From: Branchiostoma floridae
Taxonomy: Eukaryota; Chordata; Leptocardii; Amphioxiformes; Branchiostomatidae
Assembly: GCF_000003815.2 (NCBI RefSeq)
Contig: NC_049987.1
Coordinates: 7,510,114 to 7,574,113 of the forward strand
Reading direction: 5' to 3'
Length of the DNA stretch: 64,000 nucleotides
Made by a program: the position numbers and the translations under genes. The notes under the pieces were generated by a model. That model searched no databases. It saw only the letters and a program-made list of their open reading frames with translations, and had not been told where the DNA came from. Below, one piece after another: positions 50,301-62,300 of this stretch; position 1 is the stretch's first letter, and the number at the start of each line of letters is the position of its first letter.

Positions 50301-53300
50301 TTTAACTGATGTGTAGATAGGTTGACTGAGTCATGGAAGCACAAAATGCGCTGGACACATTCATCTTAAAATTTGTGATGGAAATCCTGTGATAATTACT
50401 AAGACTAAAGGTAGAGTAAAAACAATTATGAACATGACCTATCATTAGCATGGATACACCAGAAAGCTACCTCTTTAATGATATGGAAGGCTGCCAAGCC
50501 CAATATAATGAACTTTCCGACGACAGTGAAGACCAAGATGACAGAGGTGTTGTTTGTTGACCATCTTTCCCAAGATGCCTGGGTTTCATTGTCAGCGGAA
50601 TCAACATACGGCGGTCGAACGGTGACCAGGTAGCCGGTGAGGAAGGTGAGGAAGAGGAGATAGAGGGCGAGGGAGAAGTAGTAGATGTATCGCCCATATT
50701 TGGTCCATTTGTGTCGCAGGAGGCTGGTGGACAGGGGGTGGGCCAGAAGGTGCTCTCGCTTGGAGATAACCTGGAACAAGTACATGTTTGTACAAGAAAA
50801 GCAATCAATACAAATAACAATCAGATGAATAAGAATTAGGTGTTAAATCATGCACAGTCAAACCTGTATACAATGTAGGTGACCACCTCTACATACATTG
50901 TAAGCTAAGGCCACGCCAATCGATTTCCTTGGTTTTCGGATTTTATAAATAAATGTAGCAAGCGGACATCATAAAAGCAAAGGGCAAGAAAACTGTGACT
51001 GTATTCACTCCATAAAACTGAGTGCACTAAGGCACAAAACTGGTCCTCTGGCATTGTTTTCATTATGTTTTTTCCAGTTAAGCATTTTTTTTCAAAATAT
51101 GAGAACCAACAAATTAAATTGGTATGGCCTAATCAAGGTAAAGGTAGTTCTATGGCCATCTGGGCAGTGGTTTGTTTTACACTGTGTCTAGAGCACAGTA
51201 TTGGGAGGTGGAGACCATCCCTCTCCATTCACTGCCGTCTACCTCTTCAACCAAAATCATTTTAAGCCCTTGGTGGAGTGAGGAAAGCAACTTTTCCTAG
51301 AGCACAGCATCAGCTGCATGTCAGGGGATTTGAACCCAGGACCTCTGGTTATGGGCTATAACCGTTATGCCAATGCAATGCCTGTACTATGTCTTACCAT
51401 TATCTGTAGAGGGTGGTTCTTCTTCAGCACATTGGAGTCAGTTGAGTATGCCTGCACCCCCTCCTTCACATAGTTCTCCTTGTCGTAGACCTCGTTGCTC
51501 TCACCACTCATGATTGACATCTTCTCGCTGTCGATGTCCTGAAGCCATGGTGCGTACATGTCATCCAGAAACTCGTAGTTGAAGGTGATCTGAAATAAAG
51601 TGTTGGTGAAAGAAATATTGGTGTGAAGACTTCATAACTAAGTCTCTATCTTACAATTTGAATGCAAAAGCAAGATCCGCTAGTCTGGGTACCATCCGGG
51701 AAGTAGTTCGCTCCTATTTTCGCTTTTGCTACCTGTCTGGCGGACTGTATATTAAAATCTTTTGGTCGTGACGTCAGTTAAAGAGCAAACTAAGAAATTA
51801 CTCTTGTGCGATGACAACAGGACCTCCTGCAAGCGGACGGACGGCATTTTGGGTGCTGGAACACCTGTTCAAATGGGCGCTTGAACCTGTTCCCGATGTT
51901 AACATGCATTGGCATAATACCGGTCATAAGCCTTATACCGGTCGATTAAAAAGAGTGGAACTTAAAGAGATCTACACATGCAACAATAGTTATTTCTGAG
52001 GTATGCACACTTCAGACATCTAGGTGTCCAATACATAATTTATAAAGCATCGATAACAATGCATTCGAAGACAACAAGGCCAAAAGTTTTCAGGTCATTT
52101 TCGGGGCAGGCGAGCTCGTCGTGGGACAAACACACTGTCACCTTCATCGCCAGATTTGTAGATAATAATCACATGTGCTCACGACACAAGACGAGCATGA
52201 TTCAACAGCAATCTTGAATTTCTTTTGGTGACCTACAACTCGTGTAAAAGTGTGAGGAACCGTTGCATTATCGCCCGGATCTACGGCTGAATGGGTCAAA
52301 TTGAACGTACGCCGCCATTTTCCCGCCATTTTTAATGCTACGGACAGGCGGGACAGCAGTAAAGTTTTACGTCATAGCGGTTGTGACGGACCAAAATTAA
52401 ATGAAAATTCTTGTCAGTATACGCCCATTTTCTCATGACTTTTTGTATGCTCATGCAGATTTTTGTTTTGTGCAACTACTAACAGGAAAGAAAGGAACAA
52501 CAGAGGATGTATAAAGGTACATAGCGGCAGTTAATTGTGCCGTGTTTCGTTCGACCGGTATATTGCACCCCCTTCCAACCACGCGCCCGTTCTCCGTGCA
52601 ATTCCGCGGTGTGTTCCAATTACGATATTATGTTTTTAGCAGGACCAGAGAGACAAAATAATTTACACAGAAGAAGTGGCAAAGGTAAGCTGTAACAGCA
52701 ACATGTAACTGGAGAAAATGATGCGTTGATCATTTGCCAAATTAGCATTGCTTGAGAAATTGCAGTAAACCGACCGGTATTATGCCAATGGATGTTAGCC
52801 ATGTCAAGACAGAATGGCAGAGAAGCGACTGCCCATAGTGTATAACAAAATTTGGAGCATGAAGCCGCTGTAGTGTATGATAAATGTCGGAGCAAACTAC
52901 TATCCAGATGGTACCAAGGCTACATTAGAGGAGCTATATTAGAGGAGCTAAACCAAGGGTAACATCTTGTACCTCATACTTCTTGTGTTCAGGATTCAGA
53001 CCATTGGATGTGGTACACTTGTTGAAGACGAGCTCAGCAACCGCTACACAGAGGGAAAGTCCAACATTTCAATTAATTAGCTGGAATAACTCACACATGT
53101 AGTTTTGTACAAATTTTGTACCTTACAATAATACCAGAGTCCTAGTAGAACAGACCTTATGACTGCAGTTACGGCTGTTATGACTTTAGAAGACAGAGAA
53201 TAACTCACATGGCATCTTCCGGATGAGTTTCCTCATGGGAGTGGTCGCCATCCCTGTTGCCAGATCAGTTGTTTTGTTTCGCATTGCCATCTCCCAGTTT

Positions 53301-56300
53301 TCATCATTGACAATCACTGCTGCCGTGTCCCTACAAACCATCATAAGTTGTTGCAACATCAGCTCTCATATTTGCACTGGGTTCCATAATACCACCAAAA
53401 AACCTTGCAATTTCTAAAGATTGTCTTGAATGCCTCAATACCTAAAGTGTATATATTAAGGACAACTGATGCTGCATTTGTACAGCTCTTTAATTCATTC
53501 CAAATTCTTCTCTCATGTGGCAATATTGAGGCATCTGGTGGAATTTTGTGAGTTGATGTTATCTGGTAGCTTAGTCTGTTTTCTTGTTTGTTACTGTAAC
53601 TCAAAGATGACTGAAAACTTTCATATAATCAATATCAAATGCTTTCTACACTTCTTTGTTTGGCCATTTTGGATACCGGTGAGCTGATTTATGTACATAC
53701 TTGTGGCCATTGTCTATGGCCAGGTCCAGACAGTTCAGACCAGCGTCGTTCTTGAGGGCGATGTTCGCGTTCCACTTCAGCAGGAGTTCCACCATCTCCA
53801 CGTGGCCGCGGGAGGACGCCAGGTGCAGCGGAGTAGTCTGTGTAGGATCACAAACACGTTAGACTGGATCATGGCTTAGAAATAACCATCAGTTAAACAT
53901 CAAGACTGCAGTTAGTCACCTTTCACAAAAAATCAACTGGTCAAGATCCTTCTTGAGGAATTAAGAAATTAGGAAGGCAGTGTGCTTAGGCCTTAGAAAA
54001 AAATGATGTGCTTCCGGTTTCCCAACCAAGCCTAACAAAAAAACTGCCGACCCTAGCTTTAGCCTTGTTTGGGTGGACTGTTTGCAAGGGAATTAACATT
54101 TTTATTTGACATCTAAGTGATGAGAATGCCTACCTACTTTCCCTATTTTTTCAGGACTGTGATTGGAAACACAACATTAGTTTTCATAGGCCTTGGCAAG
54201 ATTACAAGTTGTTCTACGAGATTACAAAATGTTAGTCAACTAGTCTACATGCCTTGGCCTTATCAGTAGGGTCCACAGGGGAGTCGTCATCTAGAAGGGC
54301 CATGGCAGTTTTGGTCCATCCCTCTGCTGCTGCACAGTCAAGCGGGGTCCAGCCATTGGTGTTTCTGTTAGGAGAGGGCACTGTTATATGTGAAGCCCAC
54401 TACAGCGTGTATTCCTCATGTTATATGTTACAGTCAACAGAGGGTTACATTATTTGTAAAACAGAGACAAGTATCATGTTGTTGGTGTTCCTGTTAGGAC
54501 AGGGCTCTGTTATACATGAAGGACACTACATCATGTACAAATATGACCCTTGTCATAGTCAACAGAAGGTGACATCATTTGTAGAACAGAGACAAATGTC
54601 ATTGGAGTTTCTATTAGGAGAGGGCACTACTGTGCATAATGCCCACTGCAACATTGTGTTGAAGCACAGACACAGTCAGCAACAAGACATAGAAACATGA
54701 ACAACTTGACACACCTACATAATTTTATCTACAGCAGGTTTCATTGTATGTCAGACAGAGACAAATCTTATGCCAGCTGACATTAACAGCTGTAAAATTC
54801 ACTATATACTGGGTCTTGAAGGGTCTTTAAGTTGACAAATGACTCCTTGGTAACTCCGGGATTAATGTCAGCACGAGTGGTTGTAATCCCTGGGCATAAT
54901 ATCCCTGGCCACGGTTTGCACAGAATTGAGGGGCTTTGCCCAGTATTGAATAGATGTAGATGTGTGAAAACTTGACTATATATACACACCTGGCCTCGAT
55001 GTTGGCACCTGCCTCCAGCAGCACCTGCACCACCTTGGTATGACCTGCGATGGAAGCCAGGTGCAGCGGTGTGCAGGAGTTCTCGTCCTCCCCGTTGATA
55101 ATGGTCTTGTCTCTCTTGACCAGTTCTCGAACCACCCTGACAGGGAGAAGTGGGGATACTTAGTATCTTGAGTTTTTTCTTAAATCTGTAGCTAAATAAA
55201 CTCAGAATAAAGGCATTGAACATGGTCTACAATGCATATAGCCTGAATATCATCCTGGTTAGTTTACTGGGGCTCCCATACTCCCCATACTTACTTTGTC
55301 CTGCCACTCTTAGCTGCAAGGTGAAGTGCCATCTGCTCTTCTTCATTCTTGGTATCAATGTATGCACCCTTGTCCAGCAAGGCCTGTAGAATGAACGTCA
55401 GAAAGAATCTCTATTAGATTTAAAAATTAAAAAAAATAGACTTAATTTTGGAGTAGTGTCGTAATTTGCTAAGTTGTAACTTAAGTTTATGTGTCGACAG
55501 AGCAGTATTCTGTATTGTACAAGTGTACTGTAGTATTCATTGTTGTTTAGTTACTTTGCACAGAGTCTTATATTATTAGTCTGTATAGACTGACTGACAG
55601 TAGTGGTGGGGTAAAGGAGGTGTTTACTGTGTTTAAAGTTCATGGTGGGCACACAGACTGTATCACTGAACAAATTACATGCCATAACATACCGGGTTTG
55701 TACTGAAGAGTACAAGCTGTTTATCTGTACAAATCTAATCACACCGGAATGGACCTCTACTCTTGTCAATAAGTGTGGTGGGTTCTTTAACATGCTCGAG
55801 GCATGTCTCTTCTCAAACATAGGACCTCCATTTAACATCCCCTCCAAGGGATGTTCCTAACCAAAGCTATGTTGGTCCTGATATCAGTACCTTCACACAT
55901 CCAAGGTACCCCTTCTCAGCTGAGATGTGCAGGGGGGTGTTGTCGTAGCGGTCGGACTCTTCCAACAGGGACTCTGCCAGGGGGTGGTCCAGTAATACCT
56001 GCAACAACAATAAAATGTTAAGTACTCAAAACATATATACATTCCTCTAAAGAGATCTACATGTTCACAAATCATCAGTGATGAGAGCTGGAATTTTCAT
56101 GAAAATGTTTCATATGATCATTGGGTTGTTTTGCACTGTATCTAGAACACGGTATTGCAAGGTAGAGGCCATCCCATTCCTTCAACCACCTTTTAACTTC
56201 CCAACCGAGGTCAGGTACCCATTTTTACACCAGGGTGGAGTGAGGAAAGTAGTTTTAAGTCTCTTTCTCAAGGTCACAACTTCTGGCCAGGAGTTGAACG

Positions 56301-59300
56301 TGTGTCTGATAGCAGAGCCATTTGGATATTTGAAGGCACAATCTGGTTTGTAACAACCTCTCACAAAAAGTGAATTTTCATCTAAGAGAAAAATTGTGTT
56401 TTTTCTACCTGTAGAGCATCTAGCCTGTCCTCCTGTGCTGCCCAGTATATGGCAGTCTTGTCATACTTGTCCACAGCGGCGATGTTCGCCTTGTTGTCCA
56501 ACAGCATCTGGATTGTCTCCACGTGGCCCTCAGAGGCTGCCAGCAGTAGTGGGGTGAAGTTATCCTTCTCCCTCCTGTCTACCTGGGCACCCCTTTGGCA
56601 GAAAGTATTAATATTAGTATAATTATGAATTTAAGCTTTGTGCTTCTCACAAGCTTTAGACTGTTGTTTCATGACTTTTTCTTTCTTGGTTCTTGCTATT
56701 GACTTTCTACAGTAAATCAGCACAATGCAAGAACTTGTCTATTGTACATTTATTTTGTGGATATGCAGCTTCCTGACCGACCGGAAACAAAGAGTCCTTT
56801 ACAAAGGAGTTCACTCGGATTGGTCAGTTACTACCTGCGGCCTTCCGCAGGGTACGGTCCTTGGTCCACTGATATTTCTTGCCCTTATTAACAACGCCAG
56901 TGTAGACGCCTTAGCAAGAAGGTGGAAATTTGTCGACGACCTTAATCTAGCAGAAAGCCGGAAAATCAGCGTAACCTCCAACCTCCAAACCGACCTCGAC
57001 AATCTCGGCACCTGGACAGAAAGTCATAAAATGAAGCTAAACCCAAAGAAGTGCAAAGCAATGCACGTTTACTTCTCTAAAGTCCCCCCGACGCTACCAC
57101 CTTTATCTATCGCTGGTGAACCACTGAACATAGCCAAAGTCGTTAAACTACTTGGCTTATTTGTACAAGCGGACCTTGGCTGGCAAACTCACGTTGACCA
57201 CGTACTGAAGTCAGGTAATAGGAAACTATTCCTGCTCCGACAGCTACGGCGTCTCAACCTTTCTCAAGAAGACCTTCTCACCTGTTATAAGACCTTGGTC
57301 CGACCGGCTTGCGAGTATGCCGTCGCTGCCTGGCACCCGGGACTCACAAGAAAACAGCACGAGAGAATCGAGACCATACAGAAAAGGGCTTGCCGGACAA
57401 TACTAGGCCCCGCATACACATCCTACTCAGAGGCATGCAGCGTTCTTAACCTACCTACACTAGAAAGCCGACGCCGTCAGCTGTGCTACAAGTTTGCCAA
57501 ACGCCTGCTACATTCAGAGACTTTTCGAGACTGGCTACCTCCATACCGCGGTGAGATCAGCGCCAGAACTACACGGTCATCACAACTACTGGACACTATC
57601 AAAACCCGTACAGAGAGATACAGAAGAAGCCCCATCCCTTACATGACGAACCTTTTAAATGAACTGGACTCTTGCGATATGACTTCTGACTTCCCACTGT
57701 TTTAAAGTTGTAAGGTTGTGCATCTTGCGACCTTGCATTAGTGTTAAGTGATGTTTGCATAGAAATCACAAGTGTTGAATCAGATTTACAGTGTTTTGGA
57801 TTTCTCTTCTCGTGCAATATTGACGTGCAATACTCAAAAGTGCAATATGATAATTATCACTTACTTTGTTAGTTTATAAATTCTATTGTAAACAACATTG
57901 CGACGATTTCTCACTTTTAAACTTTGTATACCGTGTAATATTTAGTGTGTGTGATAATTGTAAATACTCACCGCAATTCAGTCACTACAATGACTGCAAG
58001 TGTGATATGTTGTTTGTAATCGCTATGTCTCTATGTCAAATAAACCATTCATTACTTATGCTAAATGTTTTTTAGCAAAAATGATGAAATGTAATCTTTC
58101 TGAAGATTTTGTGTGCTTTGTATCTCTTCCCTAACATAGTTTTGCTTTCGATGTAATCACAACATTGAAATATCTACAGTCTCTATATTTGGCAACAAAT
58201 TAAGCCATTTTCTTTATCTTTACTTATTGATGTTTTCATTCACAACTTCTGACAGAATAAATAACTCACTTCTCCAGCAGGTACTTGACCACATGTGCAT
58301 GGTTAAAGCTGGCAGCCTTGTGTATAGGTGCCTCCTGGTTGACGTTCAGGGCATTGGAGCGAGCGTTGTGCGCCAGCAGAAGTTTGACAATGTCCAGGTT
58401 TCCCGACACACAGGCCAGATGGAGCGGTGTGGCGAAGTTTGTCCGAGGTCTGTTCACATCAGCACCTATAAAGAAAATAGAATATGAATCATCATAATAT
58501 TACTACCATAATGGTATTCAAGCAAGCACCATAGTATTATTAGTGAGTGTGACATGTGCTCAGTCTCCTGAAAAACCTTTTACAATACGGTGACTTCATT
58601 TCCTGGTTCAGCAAAAATATAGTGATGATGGCTGTTTCTTCGTATCCGAAGATCAATGGTAGGCAGACAAGGTTGGTTAGACGACCAGTCTGCCTGGCCT
58701 GAACGTGACTTTGTTTTTAAGGTGAAGGAGCGGTGTGCACTCCCTTCTCCACCTTCTCCACCCTCTCGTCTACTGGCGCACTAAGTCCTACAGGGACAGA
58801 ACTGTTTGCCACGTAAGACGGCCCCAGCAGATGCAGGTTTATTATTTGGAGTTTCCGTCTCCTAGGAGGACTTCCGACCAAGGATGTAAGGGGTTCCTCC
58901 TACCCCTGATCGCGCAACTCGTGTATCATGGCAGGTGCGTCATGCCCGAACATGCCCCTAAGGCTTGTCTCGACCACAAAGCCCCAACAAGGCCACTAGC
59001 CGCAGCTAGATACTCATTTACACCTGAGTTAAGTGAGGAAAGTCGTGTAAAGTGCCTTTCCCAAGGGCACAAGATCGGTGACACAGCAGTCGGATTCGAA
59101 CCCGCCACCTCTCGGGGTCTCGAGCCGAATATAGTATAGTAATGGAAACACCATTTATAAGCTCCTGTGAAGCTGTTACCACAAAAACTGCAGACATAAA
59201 AGTGCCATAAAAAATGTCAGTATTACAGTATCCTACATGTATCAAAAGCAAACCTTTCTACTAGTGTGCATATCAGTGTTCAGATCTTGTACCATCAATC

Positions 59301-62300
59301 TTGACATACAAAAACAGATTACAAATTTGTGCCCAATGTACTGAAATGAGTCTTACGTCTGCGGAAACAAGTACAAAGGACCATGTAACTTAAAGAATCC
59401 TGACGGAGAGGAGCAAGGGGCCAGTCCCTGGCCTAAGCACTTAGGCAAGCAGGTAGGCAGGCAGGTACATGCACAGTCCAGCTCTAGAAGCCATTGGTAA
59501 AGTTATACAAACCCCAATGAACACATACAGGAATAATGTGCTTACCTTTCTCCAGGCAGAGCTGTACCAGCTCCAGCTCCCCATTGTCCACTGCCATGTG
59601 CAGGCAGGTGTTCTCATCATTGTCCTGGTCAGTCACCATCTGGGGTGAAGAAAATTTTGGATAAGTCTTCATTTGGCAAAGCAGAAAGCTTTAGTCTTCA
59701 CTTTTATGCTGTAAATAATGCATCTTCATTACTATAATAGCTTTACTTTACAGTGTTCCCAGAAATTTTGTAGAGGGAATATGAATATTATTATTTGGGG
59801 TTAAGAAACAAAATCTGTATCCTGGGAAACTTATGAAAACTATAACGAAACTAACTGGCTATAACGAAACTTACTGGCCATTCTATTACGCATTGTAAAA
59901 CAGGTGGTTTGGTTGCACATTTATGGGTAAAATAAAGCTTTGTTCTAGATGAATTTTTCTGAAATTTATTATCTTTAAACTCTGCATGGTTTTATACTAT
60001 TTTTCAAAAGTTTTCCTGACAGCACACCTGGGATATGGTGACCCAGCCGTCCAGTTTCTCTGCAGCATCAAACAGCATCTGGGCGAGCTTCAGGTTCCCA
60101 GACTGGCAGGCGAAGTGGAGAGGTGTCAGCAGTTCCTCCTCACACGCACGCAGGTTCGCTCCGGCTGCGATCAACATCGCGCCGATCTCGTTAGACTCGT
60201 GGATGGCGCAGAGATGGAGGGCTGTCATCTCCTGTTTGTCTTTGGCCTAAAGGAAAAATAGATTGAAATTATGCTAACGAGCACACAAGGATGGATAAGA
60301 GAGGGGAAAAAAGAAACATAAATTGAGACAGATTGAGTAAATGGGAAGCATAATGGGAAGAAATTCCTGATTTTAGCTGTGTAAATCTTATTGAAGAAAA
60401 GTGACTAAAACTCTTCTGGGTGTTACTGCTAGGTGATGGGCTGTATATACCATTAATATTGTTATTGCACATGTAACATCAACCCTCATAATTCCACCAG
60501 GTGCCATAATACTGCCATATCAAGAAAACATTACTATAGAGGCCATCTCAAGATTGTTCAACACCTGAATATCTGAAGACAATATACCTCAGGATTACTG
60601 ATGCTGTATTGGTACATCATGTGTGAATACTATGGTACCCAGCACAAATATGAGAGTTGATGTTATATGTAAACCAAGTACTGTAAATGCATTTAAGTTT
60701 GCGGGAATTTCATTTCACGTTAGCAGGGAAGTGGAATGTTTGCAGTGGTTTTAAGTTTGTGGTAGTGCTATACACTGTTGTCACATACTGTAACAGTGTT
60801 CATGGTGGTTTTAAGTTCTCTGTAAGACTGCCTCGTGAATACTGCCAGCATAAAACCACCACGAACAATTCTGCATTTACAGTAAGTTGTGATTCTCACC
60901 TCGACATTTATTCCCTCACAGCGCAGCAAGTCTTGTGCCGCTGTTGCGTTGTCCCTGATGCAGGCGAAGTGCAGCGCTGTCTGACCGTAGTAGTCCTTCT
61001 CGTTCACATGGACGCCCTGCGACACCAGGTACTGGATCACGCTGTCCTGCTGGCTCAACACTGCCTCGTTGATCTGTACGGTCAGAAGAGAAAAGATAAC
61101 ATCAAAACCAGTTTCTTTCACCCATTTTCTTGACATTTGTTTTTAAGTGAGCTTGCTATTTTAGATGGTGGCCTGAACTGACAGCCCCATGTATGTTGGA
61201 GCCTCAGTTATTACCCTCAGGTGTGAAACCTCTCTTGTAAAAGAAAAGCATTTATCGAGAAGAATAGGGGGCGTAAGAGGTAGCAAAGCCACCTTGCAGT
61301 GCACTAGCTTCCACCTTGAGGACAACCTACCTTAGCTTGTGCATACAATTATTGTTGGCATTAATTTCATGACAGTAAATTAGTATTCCATTATTTTGTA
61401 CCTTATGAAGCACCTTTCACGAAATAAAACATGACGTAGTCGAAGCACACACCTGCTCCTCTGACTGCTCCCTCTTCAGCCTCCTGAAGCGAGCAGCAAA
61501 GTGGATTGCCCTGGTGTCATCTTCTCCTTTACGATTCACATCTGAGGAGCAGGAAGATGAGAAAACCATTTTAGTCAAATGAGGAAACACATTGATCGAT
61601 CTTGTCCTCTATTTTCACCTAATTCGTTGAAAGTTTAGGTTAAAAATGTGTCTGAAAAGCAAAGAAATAAATTGGTGTGGTCTTGTCAGGTAACAATTCC
61701 TCAGAATCAGGGTAATGACTTAGAATCTAAGTCCCATGTAACATGTATAATACCTGCTTCAGACATATCTGCGCTGCTGTACATGTTACAGAAAAAGTAG
61801 TGAATTTATGAAGTATGGATCCAGTTGGTAGTTATTAAGAAACCATAAATGTATGGTCAGATGAGTTAGATATCATAGGTTCATCTGACCATACATTCTC
61901 CTATCAAGATCTGATCATGAATCATGAGGTCTCCACTTTTTGTGTGTATGCATGGCCTCTAACCACGATGTCAGTCAATCATAGAATCGGCTTTTAGTTT
62001 ACCTGAAGAAAACTTGTAGGTGATTCCCTGATTGGCTGGCAGCTGGTTAGATGTCAGCCAATCAGGGAAGTGAATATCTCAGGCCTCGAGCAATGCTCTA
62101 GGTAGAACAGTATGCCAAAACCTAAAAGAAATTTGTACAAACTGACCTGCTCCATTCTCCACCAACAGCTTGACCATTTGGTAGTCGTTGTTCCTGGCGG
62201 CGTAGTGTAGCGGACACAGCTTCTCCTCGTCTAGTTCGTTAATTTTCTTCCGCTTCAAATTGCCGGAAAAGCGGCTCAGCACTTTCTTCACAACCTCTTC

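Noticed and set aside
61441-61541. Separate ankyrin gene
   Set aside because: It joins in phase with its neighbours as TRPA exon 3.
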